This document shows, one piece after another, positions 9,655 through 17,978 of a DNA stretch of 64,000 bases (the first letter of the stretch is position 1; each line of letters begins with the position of its first letter). The notes below the pieces were generated by a model that had not been told where the DNA came from, ran no database searches, and was given only the letters and a program-made list of their open reading frames with translations. Origin of the DNA: Ramlibacter agri (lineage in GTDB: Bacteria > Pseudomonadota > Gammaproteobacteria > Burkholderiales > Burkholderiaceae_C); NCBI RefSeq assembly GCF_012927085.1, contig NZ_JABBFX010000002.1, positions 372,001 through 436,000 of the forward strand. The letters are read 5' to 3'. The translations under genes were made by a program, and so were the position numbers.

Positions 9655-10716
9655 ATGGCCGCAGTCGTTTTCTCCCAGGTCCAGAAGCGTTTTGCCAGCA
9701 CCCCCGTGATCCACGGCATCGACCTCGCCATCCGCGATGGCGAGTTCATCGCGCTGGTGGGCCCTTCGGGCTGCGGCAAGTCGACGCTGCTGCGCCTGCT
9801 GGCCGGCCTGGAAACCGTGAGCAGCGGGCGCATCGCCATCGGCGCGCGGGACGTCACCGAGCTGGACCCCAAGGACCGCGACATCGCGATGGTGTTCCAG
9901 AACTACGCGCTGTATCCGCACATGACGGTGGCGGCCAACATGGCCTTCTCGCTGGAACACCGCGGCCGGCCACGCGCGGAGATCGCCGAGCGCGTGGGCT
10001 GGGCGGCGCAGATTCTCGGCCTGTCCGCGTTGCTGGAACGTTATCCGCGCCAGCTCTCGGGCGGGCAGCGCCAGCGCGTGGCCATGGGGCGCGCCATCGT
10101 GCGCAACCCGCAGGTCTTCCTGTTCGACGAGCCGCTGTCCAACCTGGACGCCAAGCTGCGCATCGTGATGCGCGGCGAGATCAAGGCGCTGCACCGCAAG
10201 CTGGGCACGACGATGGTCTACGTCACGCACGACCAGGTGGAGGCCATGACCATGGCCGACCGCATCGTCGTGCTGCATGGCGGCCGCATCGAGCAGGTGG
10301 GCACGCCGCTGGAACTGTTCGACCGGCCGGCCAACCGCTTCGTCGCCGGCTTCATCGGCTCGCCCGCCATGAATTTCATCGAGGGCCGCTGCACCGCGCA
10401 CGGCTTCGAGGCCGATGGCGTGCTGCTGCCGCTGCCCGTGATGGATGGCTTGCCCGGCCAGGCCGCCAGCTATGGCATCCGTCCCGAGCATTTCGAGCGC
10501 TGCGCGCCGGGTGAAGGCGTGGCCGCGCAAGTCCAAGGCGTGGAGCCTCTCGGCTCGGACACGCAGCTCAACCTGCGCCTGGCCGGCGCGGACGTGGTGG
10601 CGCTCTTCCACGAACGGCTCGCCGTGCAGCCCGGGGACACGCTCCACCTGCGGCCCCGGCTGGAGGCCGTGCACCTGTTCGACGCGGAGAGCGGACAGCG
10701 CCTCGGGCCGATGTGA
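9655..10716 (+). CDS. Carbohydrate ABC transporter ATP-binding protein, MalK/UgpC type
   Basis: 353-aa ATPase of the CUT1 class. Walker A GPSGCGKST (residues 36-44), signature [14 protein letters not shown], Walker B VFLFDEPLSNLD and the switch histidine (VTHDQ) are all present. A C-terminal OB-fold regulatory domain (about residues 235-353) with GIRPEHF is typical of MalK/UgpC. Last gene of the sugar operon. It ends 7 bases from the convergent zinc ribbon gene, with no clear terminator between them. Confidence 0.93.
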   Translation: MAAVVFSQVQKRFASTPVIHGIDLAIRDGEFIALVGPSGCGKSTLLRLLAGLETVSSGRIAIGARDVTELDPKDRDIAMVFQNYALYPHMTVAANMAFSLEHRGRPRAEIAERVGWAAQILGLSALLERYPRQLSGGQRQRVAMGRAIVRNPQVFLFDEPLSNLDAKLRIVMRGEIKALHRKLGTTMVYVTHDQVEAMTMADRIVVLHGGRIEQVGTPLELFDRPANRFVAGFIGSPAMNFIEGRCTAHGFEADGVLLPLPVMDGLPGQAASYGIRPEHFERCAPGEGVAAQVQGVEPLGSDTQLNLRLAGADVVALFHERLAVQPGDTLHLRPRLEAVHLFDAESGQRLGPM

Positions 10717-10723
10717 AGCGCAG

Positions 10724-10966
10724 CTAGAACATCGTCTCCTGGTACCTGTCGTTCTTGCCATCCCGCCGCGGCTGCAGCAGCTGCACCTCCGGCTCCACCG
10801 ACGCATCCACCTGGTACTCCTTGCCGCATTCGGGGCAGGCGTATTCCTCGCGGTGGTCGCCTTGCTGGCCGTGCGGCGCCAGCACGCGGAAGCGCGCGCC
10901 GCAGTAGAGGCAGGATTTCTCGAAGATGCTGACCGCCAGGCCGGCTTCGTCGTCACCCGGTTCCAT
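10724..10966 (-). CDS. Small zinc ribbon protein, function unknown
   Basis: 80-aa protein with two CxxC knuckles (CLYCGARF and CPECGKEY) separated by about 22 residues, as in zinc ribbons. The start MEPGDDEAG was chosen at 10966 because the frame upstream runs into non-coding-like sequence; the true start is uncertain. It is the last gene of the leftward LysR-hydratase-LigAB operon, 47 bases after ligB. I do not recognise a specific family. A metal-binding or nucleic-acid-binding role is possible. Confidence 0.6.
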   Translation of the reverse strand: MEPGDDEAGLAVSIFEKSCLYCGARFRVLAPHGQQGDHREEYACPECGKEYQVDASVEPEVQLLQPRRDGKNDRYQETMF

Positions 10967-11013
10967 GCGAACCAGTATGCGCCCGGCCCCGGCCTGCTTC
11001 AAGACGGCTTTAC

Positions 11014-11850
11014 CTACGCTAACGACTCCAGCGCCATCATGCCGGCCGCGGTGTTGGAGATGGGAATGTGATAGTTCGTATGCACCTTGCGCACCGCGCC
11101 CGGCACCGCGCCGCGCGTGGCCAGCCACATCAGCAGTTCCACGCCCTGGGTGCCGGTCTTCTCCACCAGCTCATGGATGCTGAACTGCGTGGCCCATTCG
11201 GGGTCGTGCACCAGGCTGTCCATGAACTTCAGGTCGAAGGGCTTGTTGATGAAGCCCGCCCGCTCGCCATCGAGCTGGTGCGACAGGCCGCCGGTGCCGA
11301 TCACCACAACCTTCTTGTCGCTGTTCCAGGAAGCGATGGCCTCGCCCACGGCCTGGCCTAGCGCATAGCAGCGGCGCGCGCTCGGCAAGGGGAACTGCAC
11401 GGTGTTGATGCACACCGGCACCACCGTCACCGGGCACGCTTCCGGCCAGAACAGCTTCAGCGGCAAGGTGAAGGCGTGGTCCACCAGCATCTCCTGGCAG
11501 GTGGTGATGTCGAACTCGCGCGCGATGAGATGTTCGATGACGTGCCACGACAGGTCCACCTGGCCGGTGAAGGGGGGCAGCGTGGGGATGCCCCAGCCCT
11601 CGTCGGCGTTGCGGTACTCCGGTGCGGCGCCCACGGCGAAAGTGGGCATCTTGTCGAGGAAAAAGTTCAGGCCGTGGTCGTTGTAGAAGACGACCGCGAC
11701 ATCCGGCTTCACGTCCGCGAGCCACTCGCGCACCGGCAGGAAGCCGTCGAAGAAGGGCTTCCAATAGGGCTCGCCCTGCAAGCCCTTGGCGATGGCGCCG
11801 CCGATGGCGGGCACGTGGGAGGTGGTGAGTCCACCGACGATTCGGGCCAT
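11014..11850 (-). CDS. ligB: Class III extradiol dioxygenase catalytic subunit, LigB-like (protocatechuate 4,5-dioxygenase beta)
   Basis: 278-aa catalytic subunit that cleaves a catecholic ring next to the diol using Fe(II). The Fe ligands of the LigB family can be placed at H12 (TTSHVP), H59 (YNDHGLN) and E238 (TQGVELLMW); the catalytic histidine is H191 (GTGGLSHQLDGERAGF). Length and order match LigB. It lies 13 bases downstream of ligA. Known relatives act on protocatechuate or gallate. The later 4,5-cleavage genes (ligC, ligI, ligJ, ligK) are not in this window, so the ring substrate here may be different. Confidence 0.88.
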   Translation of the reverse strand: MARIVGGLTTSHVPAIGGAIAKGLQGEPYWKPFFDGFLPVREWLADVKPDVAVVFYNDHGLNFFLDKMPTFAVGAAPEYRNADEGWGIPTLPPFTGQVDLSWHVIEHLIAREFDITTCQEMLVDHAFTLPLKLFWPEACPVTVVPVCINTVQFPLPSARRCYALGQAVGEAIASWNSDKKVVVIGTGGLSHQLDGERAGFINKPFDLKFMDSLVHDPEWATQFSIHELVEKTGTQGVELLMWLATRGAVPGAVRKVHTNYHIPISNTAAGMMALESLA

Positions 11851-11863
11851 GTCTCTTCTCCTG

Positions 11864-12220
11864 TCAGTGGATCACTTGTTCGTTGGCGCGCACCAGCATC
11901 GCCTTGAAGTCCTGCTTGCTCATGCCGGTCTGCGCGGCGCCGAGGTCCTGCACGTCCAGGCCCAGGATGCCGGCGAACTTGGCGAGGTAGTAGACGTTGC
12001 CACCCGCGGCCAGCAGGCCCAGCACGTCACGCTTGCGGATGGCTTCGGCCTGCGGCGCGGTGAGCTGGAAGCGCGCCATGTAGCCCTCCTCGTCCGCCTT
12101 GAAGGCCGCGCGGTTGCCCGCGTCGTTGAACGAGAAGCACATCTTGTTCAGGGCATAGCCTTTGGCGGCCTGGATGCCGTCGAAGATGGTCGTGCCCGGG
12201 ATGGGTTGGGGTTGTGCCAT
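11864..12220 (-). CDS. ligA: Extradiol dioxygenase small subunit, LigA-like (protocatechuate 4,5-dioxygenase alpha)
   Basis: 118-aa small subunit that caps the LigB active site. Helical sequence with the typical LNKMCFSFNDAGNRAAF, QAEAIRKRDVLGLLAAGGNV and LAKFAGILGL segments. The start at 12220 has a clear AAGGAGA upstream and fits the family length; the frame extends further only through the neighbouring gene. Cotranscribed with ligB (13-base gap), forming the usual alpha2beta2 enzyme. Confidence 0.87.
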   Translation of the reverse strand: MAQPQPIPGTTIFDGIQAAKGYALNKMCFSFNDAGNRAAFKADEEGYMARFQLTAPQAEAIRKRDVLGLLAAGGNVYYLAKFAGILGLDVQDLGAAQTGMSKQDFKAMLVRANEQVIH

Positions 12221-12293
12221 GCGAAGTCTCCTTCGCAAGAAGTATTGGCGCGCGGGCCGCCGCGCCGGCTGACGCAAGTCAAGGTTTGCTCGT

Positions 12294-13073
12294 TCAGCGA
12301 CCCACGAAGTCGGGCTTGCGCTTCGCCAGGAAGGCCGCCCAGCCGATGCGGAAGTCCTCGGTGTCGAAGCAGGCGTAGCACTCGCGCTCCTCGGCTTCGC
12401 TGATGGGCCGCGGGTCGGCCAGGCGCCGCGCGAACTTCTTGTGCCAGCGCGCCACCAGCGGCGCGCCTTCGGCGATGCGCTGCGCCGCGGCCGCCGCCTC
12501 CGCCGCGACCTCGGCATCGGGCACGACGCGCGTCACCAGGCGCTTGTCCTTCGCCTCCGCCGCGCCGAACACGCGGCCTTCCAGCAGGATCTCCAGCGCC
12601 GCGTCGGCGCCGGCCAGGCGCACCAGCGGCGCCATCTCGGCATAGGCTTCCACCAGCCCCAGGTTCTTCACCGGCACGCCGAAGCGGCCGGACTCGCCGC
12701 AGATGCGGATGTCGCACAGCGACGCGATCAGCAGCCCGCCGCCGACGCACAGGCCGTGGATCTGCGCGAGCAGCGGATGCCGGCAGTTCTCCATGCTCGC
12801 GACCACCGCGCGCACCAGGCGGCCGTAGTCGGCGGCCTGCGCGGCGTTGGAGCGCTCGCGCTCGAACTCGCTGATGTCGGCGCCGGGGCAGAAGGCCTTT
12901 TCGCCGGCGCCGCGCACGACGATGCAGCGCACGCCGTCGTCGGCCGAGAGCGTGTCCACGGCGGCGGCGAGCGCCTGCCACATGGACTTGTTCATCGCGT
13001 TCAGCTTGTCGGGACGATTGAGCACCACCGTGGCGATGGGGCCGCTGCGCTCTACGAGGATGGCTTCGGTCAT
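12294..13073 (-). CDS. Enoyl-CoA hydratase/isomerase family protein
   Basis: 259-aa crotonase-fold protein. The acyl-CoA oxyanion-hole segments are visible: GAGEKAFCPGADISEF (about residues 55-70) and HGLCVGGGLLIASLCDIRI (about residues 105-123). The start ATG at 13073 overlaps the LysR stop (ATGA), so the two genes are translationally coupled; the same frame stays open through the LysR gene, but that part is a shadow. It could hydrate an unsaturated acyl-CoA produced through the CaiB-type CoA-transferase encoded across the divergent promoter. Other crotonase reactions cannot be excluded. Confidence 0.85.
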   Translation of the reverse strand: MTEAILVERSGPIATVVLNRPDKLNAMNKSMWQALAAAVDTLSADDGVRCIVVRGAGEKAFCPGADISEFERERSNAAQAADYGRLVRAVVASMENCRHPLLAQIHGLCVGGGLLIASLCDIRICGESGRFGVPVKNLGLVEAYAEMAPLVRLAGADAALEILLEGRVFGAAEAKDKRLVTRVVPDAEVAAEAAAAAQRIAEGAPLVARWHKKFARRLADPRPISEAEERECYACFDTEDFRIGWAAFLAKRKPDFVGR

Positions 13074-14011
13074 GCCGCGAGCATAGCCGCGGGCGCCGGC
13101 CAGGCCCGCACGCCCTGCCAGCTGCTGCCGTGCGCCTGCTGCTCCAGCGTCTCCAGCAGCAGCGCCTTCACGGCCAGCAGGTGGGGCGACTGCGGCGCGG
13201 CGATGGCGGTGGCCACCGAAACCGGCCGCGAGAGCGCGGGATTCACCAGCCGCGCCACCGGCAGGTCCGCCGGCTGCGTGCCACCGAGCATCGACATGGG
13301 CAGCACCGTTGCGCCTATGCCCGCGCGCACCAGCTGCACCATCGTCCAGGGCGAGGACGCTTCCGTCACCACCTGCGGCGTGACGCCGCGCGCGGCGCAT
13401 TCGCGGTCGAACAGCGTGCGCAGGCTGTTGGGCCGCGCCGGCATCACCATGCGCGCGCCATCCAGGCGATCCAGGTCGACTTCGCCGCCCGCCTCGCCGC
13501 GCAGGCCGACGACGAACAGGTCTTCCTCCAGCACCGGCAGCACCTGCATGCCGGAGGACTCGTACTCGCCCAGCATCACGCAGATGTCCACGCGGCCGCG
13601 CAGCAGCATCTCGCCCAGGTGGGCGCCGGGGCTTTCCAGCAGTTCCAGCGTGATGCCGGGATAGCGCTCGCGCACCGCGTTCACCAGCGGCACGGCCAGC
13701 ATGTTGGCGGCGCTGGCAGCCGTGCCGAGCACCACGTGCCCCGACGGCGAAGACAGGTCCTCCTGGCCGATGGCGCGCAGCGCGTCCATCATCTTCAGGG
13801 TTTCCTTGGCGCGCCGGCAGAACTCCAGGCCGGTGGCCGTGGGCACCACGCCGCGCGAGCTGCGGCTCAGGAGCTGGCAGCCGACCAGGTCTTCCATCTG
13901 CCGGACCTGCACGCTCAACGCCGGTTGGGCGATGTGCAGCACCGCCGCGGCGCGCGCGATGCTGCCGGTCTCGACGACCGTCACGAAATTCCTCAAGCGG
14001 CGCGAATCCAT
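13070..14011 (-). CDS. LysR-family transcriptional regulator
   Basis: 313-aa LysR-type regulator: N-terminal winged helix-turn-helix (NFVTVVETGSIARAAAVLHI, ALSVQVRQME; residues 8-60) and an effector-binding domain (GHVVLGTAASAANML onward). It begins the leftward operon and is divergent from the CaiB-type gene, the classical arrangement for controlling both directions. A T-N11-A dyad lies in the 99-base divergent region. The inducer is probably a substrate or intermediate of the flanking enzymes. Confidence 0.92.
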   Translation of the reverse strand: MDSRRLRNFVTVVETGSIARAAAVLHIAQPALSVQVRQMEDLVGCQLLSRSSRGVVPTATGLEFCRRAKETLKMMDALRAIGQEDLSSPSGHVVLGTAASAANMLAVPLVNAVRERYPGITLELLESPGAHLGEMLLRGRVDICVMLGEYESSGMQVLPVLEEDLFVVGLRGEAGGEVDLDRLDGARMVMPARPNSLRTLFDRECAARGVTPQVVTEASSPWTMVQLVRAGIGATVLPMSMLGGTQPADLPVARLVNPALSRPVSVATAIAAPQSPHLLAVKALLLETLEQQAHGSSWQGVRAWPAPAAMLAA

Positions 14012-14024
14012 GAGCCCCGAACCA

Positions 14025-14054
14025 GATAGCAGTGGCTATCGTAATCCGCGATAG
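14025..14054. promoter_or_regulatory. LysR-type operator: overlapping dyads in the divergent promoter
   Basis: CTATCG (14036-14041) and CGATAG (14049-14054) form a perfect 6-bp dyad around a 7-base spacer and contain T-N11-A (T14039, A14051), the LysR consensus geometry. A second perfect dyad GATAGC-AGTG-GCTATC (14025-14040) overlaps it, so GATAG-like half-sites occur three times. A possible -10 (TATTTT, 14071-14076) stands 16 bases beyond the right arm, which puts the dyad over the -35 of the rightward operon, as expected for LysR activation. Confidence 0.6.
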
Positions 14055-14110
14055 GGCTAAAGCAAACGCGTATTTTCCCGGGCAGCTCGGCTTCACTACG
14101 ATGCAGCGCG

Positions 14111-15337
14111 ATGACGAACGAAGCGACGGTCCCGGGCTGGCAGCCCCTGAAGGGCGTGCGGGTGCTGGAACTCGCGCAGATCATGGCGGGCCCGGTGGCG
14201 GGCCTGATGCTCGCGGACCTCGGCGCCGACGTGGTGAAGGTGGAGAAGTTCCCCGGCGGCGACGACGCCCGCGGCTTCAACAGCAAGGGCGCCCACGACA
14301 TGCCGCCCAACTTCGAGGTCCTCAATCGCGGCAAGCGCTCCGTCGCCATCAACCTGAAGACGGACGAAGGCCGCGAGTCGCTGCGCCGCATGGTGGCGCA
14401 GGCCGACGTGCTGACCGAGAACTTCCGGCCCGGCACGCTGGAAGGCCTGGGCCTGGGCGTGAAGCAGCTGCTCGAGATCAATCCGCGCCTCATCTACTGC
14501 AGCGTCAGCGGCTACGGCAGCCGCGGCCCGCTGGCCGAACGCGGCGGCTTCGACCTGATCCTGCAGGCCTTCTGCGGCCTGATCAGCGTGACCGGCGAGC
14601 CCGGCCGGCCGCCGGTGAAGCCGGGCGTCTCCATCGCCGACGTCAACGCCGGCATCCTGGCCGCAATGGGCGTGCTGGGCGCCTACGTGCACGTGCTGCG
14701 CACCGGGCAGGGCCAGCACGTGGAGACCTCGCTGCTGCAGGCCTCCATGCAGCAGCTTTACTGGTATGCGGCCCTGTTCTTCTCCGGCGGCACGGTGCCG
14801 GAGCGCCTGGGCACCGCCCACCCGGTGACCGCGCCCTACCAGACCTTCCGCTGCGCCGACGGCGAGATCGCCATCGGCGGCGCCAACGAATCGAACTGGC
14901 TGCGCCTTTGCGAAGTGCTGGGCCACCCCGAATGGCGCACGGATCCGCGCTTCGCTTCGGGCAGGGACCGCCTGGACCACCGCGAGGCGCTGAAGGAATG
15001 CATCGACGCGGCGCTGGCCGGCCAGACCCGCGCCCACTGGGAAGCCACGCTCAGCGCCGCCGGCGTGCCGGCCGGGCCGGTGCAGTCGGTGGCCGAAGCG
15101 CTGTCGCATCCGCAGGCGCGCGCGATGGACATCGTGGTCGACGCCCAGACCGTCGACGGCGGCAGCCGGCCCATGATCGGCCTGCCCATGCACTTCAGCG
15201 GCCGCAATGCGCCGGCCACGACGCCCGCCCCGCGCCTGGGCCAGCACACCGGCGAGGTGCTGGCGGAGTTCGGCTTCACCGAGGCGGAGATCCGCGAACT
15301 GCTGGCGCGCCGCTGCGCGCTGCAAGCCGGCCAATGA
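14111..15337 (+). CDS. CaiB/BaiF-family (class III) CoA-transferase
   Basis: 408-aa family III CoA-transferase, which moves CoA between organic acids through an aspartyl-CoA intermediate. The N-terminus GVRVLELAQIMAGPVAGLMLADLGADVVKVE and the GYGSRGPLAERGGFDLILQA segment are characteristic. The catalytic Asp usually lies in the segment corresponding to GVSIADVNAGILAA (about residues 176-189), where a D is present. First gene of the rightward nine-gene operon (17 bases to the next). It probably activates an acid released by the two hydrolases or by ring cleavage; the acid is unknown. Confidence 0.88.
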   Translation: MTNEATVPGWQPLKGVRVLELAQIMAGPVAGLMLADLGADVVKVEKFPGGDDARGFNSKGAHDMPPNFEVLNRGKRSVAINLKTDEGRESLRRMVAQADVLTENFRPGTLEGLGLGVKQLLEINPRLIYCSVSGYGSRGPLAERGGFDLILQAFCGLISVTGEPGRPPVKPGVSIADVNAGILAAMGVLGAYVHVLRTGQGQHVETSLLQASMQQLYWYAALFFSGGTVPERLGTAHPVTAPYQTFRCADGEIAIGGANESNWLRLCEVLGHPEWRTDPRFASGRDRLDHREALKECIDAALAGQTRAHWEATLSAAGVPAGPVQSVAEALSHPQARAMDIVVDAQTVDGGSRPMIGLPMHFSGRNAPATTPAPRLGQHTGEVLAEFGFTEAEIRELLARRCALQAGQ

Positions 15338-15354
15338 ATCCTGGAGCACCCGAG

Positions 15355-16833
15355 ATGAACAAGCAAGACGAAAAGACGCTGCCCGTGCTGCACGAGGCCG
15401 TCGTGCCCATCGAGATGATGCTGGCCACGGTGGCCAAGACCCTCTGTTCCGCCGTGTTCGTGTCCGGCCGCGACCCGCAGGAGGCGATCGGCGCCAGCTG
15501 CCTGTGGTCGCTGAAGGCGCAGCTGCTGCCGGACGCGCTGGCGCAGCACGCGCGCTGGCACGTGGACCGCGATGCCCGTCGCGTCGACATCGCCATCGAA
15601 CTCACGCCCACGGTGGCCGACGACCTGCTGGCCGCGCATCGCGCGGTCCACTCGGGCTTCGAGGCCGACTGGGCCAAGGAGAAGGCGCGCCTCGTCGGCC
15701 TGCGCAGCGTCAAGCGCAGCGCGCAGTTCACCGGCGGCCAGGGCAGCCTGATCCTGCCGCGCGACGGCGAGCTGCGCCTGCACTTCGACCCCGAGAACGT
15801 GCCGCACGGCCCCGCCTCCAGCGCCGGCTGGCCGGTGCCGGGTGAAGCTCCGGCTTCCGTGCGCGCCGCGGTGGCGCAGGCGCTGGAAGCGCCCTTCGCC
15901 GACCCCGACGCCTACCACGCGGCGGTGCTGGTGGTGCACAAGGGCCAGATCGTCGGCGAGCGCTATCGGGCCGGCGTCGGCCCCGACAGCCCGCTGGAAA
16001 GCTGGTCCATGGGCAAGAGCACCATGGGCACGCTGATCGGCATGCTCATCGGCCAGGGCGCGCTGCGCCTCGACGAGCGCGCGCCGATCACGGAATGGCA
16101 CCACCCCGGCGACCCGCGCCGCGAGATCACGCTGCGCCACCTGCTGAACATGTCCAGCGGCCTGCGCTGCACCGGCCAGGACGACACGCGCGAGACCTGG
16201 CGCTACGGCCTGCCGGAGCACTTCCTGCCCTATGCGGAATCGCTCAACGCCGCCGAGTGGGCCATCGAAAGGCCGCTGGAACACGCGCCCGACACCGTGG
16301 GCCGCTACCGCAACTGCGATCCCCTGAGCCTGGCGAAGATCTTCCGCGAAACCGTGCTGAAGCTCGGGGGTGACCCGCTCACCTGGCCGCAGACGCACTT
16401 GTTCGACCGCATCGGCATGCAGGGCTTCGTGCTGGAGACGGACCGCTGGGGCCACTTCATCATCAGTGGCTTCGACTACGGCACCGCACGCGACTGGGCG
16501 CGCCTGGGCCTGCTGTACCTGAACGACGGCGTGTGGAACGGCCGGCGCATCCTGCCCGAAGGCTGGGTGCAGTTCGCGACGGCGCCGGCCCCGGCCTGGA
16601 AGAACCGCGAATACGGCGCGCAGATCTGGCTGAACAGCATGGGCGAGATCGCGCTGCCTGCCGACACCTACTATTTCGCCGGCGGCGGCGGCCAGTACGT
16701 GCTGGTCGTGCCTTCGATGGACCTCGTGGTCGTGCGCATGGGCCATACGCGCGGCTGGGAGACGGCCAAGGACAAGGTCAACGTGCTGCTGCAGGGCGTG
16801 ACGGCGGCGCTGGCCGGGGGCGGCGCGCGATGA
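15355..16833 (+). CDS. Beta-lactamase-fold serine hydrolase (6-aminohexanoate-dimer hydrolase-like)
   Basis: 492-aa protein with an unrecognised N-terminal part (about residues 1-150) and a C-terminal serine beta-lactamase/esterase-VIII-fold domain. Catalytic SxxK is SMGK (S218, K221); a YRN motif (GRYRNCDPL) is the expected YxN, and GGGGQYVLVVPSMDLVVVRMG is the usual final strand. No signal peptide, so cytoplasmic, unlike resistance beta-lactamases. GGAG eight bases upstream favours the ATG at 15355; an in-frame ATG at 15334 overlapping the CaiB stop is the alternative. It probably cleaves an amide or ester of the imported compound. Confidence 0.8.
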   Translation: MNKQDEKTLPVLHEAVVPIEMMLATVAKTLCSAVFVSGRDPQEAIGASCLWSLKAQLLPDALAQHARWHVDRDARRVDIAIELTPTVADDLLAAHRAVHSGFEADWAKEKARLVGLRSVKRSAQFTGGQGSLILPRDGELRLHFDPENVPHGPASSAGWPVPGEAPASVRAAVAQALEAPFADPDAYHAAVLVVHKGQIVGERYRAGVGPDSPLESWSMGKSTMGTLIGMLIGQGALRLDERAPITEWHHPGDPRREITLRHLLNMSSGLRCTGQDDTRETWRYGLPEHFLPYAESLNAAEWAIERPLEHAPDTVGRYRNCDPLSLAKIFRETVLKLGGDPLTWPQTHLFDRIGMQGFVLETDRWGHFIISGFDYGTARDWARLGLLYLNDGVWNGRRILPEGWVQFATAPAPAWKNREYGAQIWLNSMGEIALPADTYYFAGGGGQYVLVVPSMDLVVVRMGHTRGWETAKDKVNVLLQGVTAALAGGGAR

Positions 16834-17978
16834 AGCTGTACTTCCCGCCCCGCGGCGAGTGGGCGCAGGTGGCGCCCGCCGAAGCCGGCATGTCGGCCGC
16901 GGCGCTCGACGGCGCCGCCAGCTGCGCGCTGGAACACGATTCGACCTGGCCCTACAGCCTGTACCTGCCGGACGGCCGCTACATCGGCACCGCCTACGTC
17001 GGCGACAAGCCGCCGCACGACCAGCCGATCGGCGTGGTCAAGCCGCGCGGCGGCCCGGCCGGCGTGGTGATCCGCGGCGGCCGCATGGTGGCGCAGTGGG
17101 GCGATATAGCGCGCGCCGATACCACCTACTCCGCCGCCAAGAGCTACGTGGCGCTGGCCGCCGGCATCGCCTTCGACGAAGGCCTGATCCGCTCGCTGGA
17201 CGACCGCGTGGCCGACTACCGGCTGGACGGCGCCTTCGACGACTCGCACAACAGCGCCATCACCTGGCGCCACCTGCTGCAGCAGACCAGCGAGTGGCAG
17301 GGCAGCGTGTGGGGCAAGCCGGACAGCGTGGACCACAACCGCCAGGCCGGCTCGCACGCCGCCGACAACAGCAACAAGGGCACGCTGCGCCAGCTGGAGC
17401 CGCCCGGCAGCCGCTGGGAATACAACGACGTGCGCGTGAACCGCACGGCTCTGTGCCTCACGCAGCTGTTCCGCCGCTCGCTGGCGGACGTGCTGCGCGA
17501 GTGCGTGATGGACCCGATCGGCGCCTCGTCCGGCTGGGAATGGCGCGGCTACGACAACGCGCGCATCGCCTGCGACGGCCGCGAGGTGGAGTCGGTGTCC
17601 GGCGGCGGCCACTGGGGCGGCGGCCTGTTCATCTCCGCCCAGGACCACGCGCGCGTCGCGCTGCTGGTGGCGCGCGGCGGCAACTGGGGCGGCCGGCAAC
17701 TCATCTCGCGCCGCTACCTGGCGGAGATGACGCAGCCCGCGCCGGCCAACGCGCAATACGGCTTCATGTGGTGGCTCAACACCGGCCGCCAGCTCTTTCC
17801 CTCGGTGCCGGAAGACGGCGTGTTCGCGCTGGGCGGCGGCCAGCACATGGTGTGGGTCGCGCCTTCGCTGGACCTCGTGGCCGTCACGCGCTGGACCGAC
17901 AAGCCGCACTGCGACGCCCTGCTCGGGAAGATCGCCGCCGCCTGCGGCCGACAATACGCACAAGGAGACCAGACATGA
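16830..17978 (+). CDS. Second beta-lactamase-fold serine hydrolase
   Basis: 382-aa hydrolase of the same fold as the protein encoded upstream but shorter and clearly diverged. Catalytic SxxK is SAAK (S101, K104); YND (RWEYNDVRVN) is the YxN motif; a FALGGGQHMVWVAPSLDLV segment closes the domain. No signal peptide. The ATG at 16830 overlaps the previous stop, and the 3' end overlaps the next gene by 4 bases, so it is tightly embedded in the operon. The family includes amide hydrolases, D-aminopeptidases and esterases; the specific substrate is not readable. Confidence 0.8.
   Translation: MKLYFPPRGEWAQVAPAEAGMSAAALDGAASCALEHDSTWPYSLYLPDGRYIGTAYVGDKPPHDQPIGVVKPRGGPAGVVIRGGRMVAQWGDIARADTTYSAAKSYVALAAGIAFDEGLIRSLDDRVADYRLDGAFDDSHNSAITWRHLLQQTSEWQGSVWGKPDSVDHNRQAGSHAADNSNKGTLRQLEPPGSRWEYNDVRVNRTALCLTQLFRRSLADVLRECVMDPIGASSGWEWRGYDNARIACDGREVESVSGGGHWGGGLFISAQDHARVALLVARGGNWGGRQLISRRYLAEMTQPAPANAQYGFMWWLNTGRQLFPSVPEDGVFALGGGQHMVWVAPSLDLVAVTRWTDKPHCDALLGKIAAACGRQYAQGDQT

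Noticed and set aside
11014..12220. A complete protocatechuate 4,5-cleavage pathway
   Set aside because: Only the LigA and LigB-type subunits are found; the dehydrogenase, hydrolase, hydratase and aldolase genes of that pathway are absent from the window.
12294..14096. Possible 600-aa fusion of a LysR-region frame with enoyl-CoA hydratase
   Set aside because: The part upstream of 13073 is only the alternative frame of the LysR gene. The hydratase has its own ATG in the LysR stop overlap and normal family length.
15355..17978. Beta-lactam resistance genes
   Set aside because: The SxxK hydrolases lack export signals and are inside a catabolic and import operon, so antibiotic hydrolysis in the periplasm is not supported.
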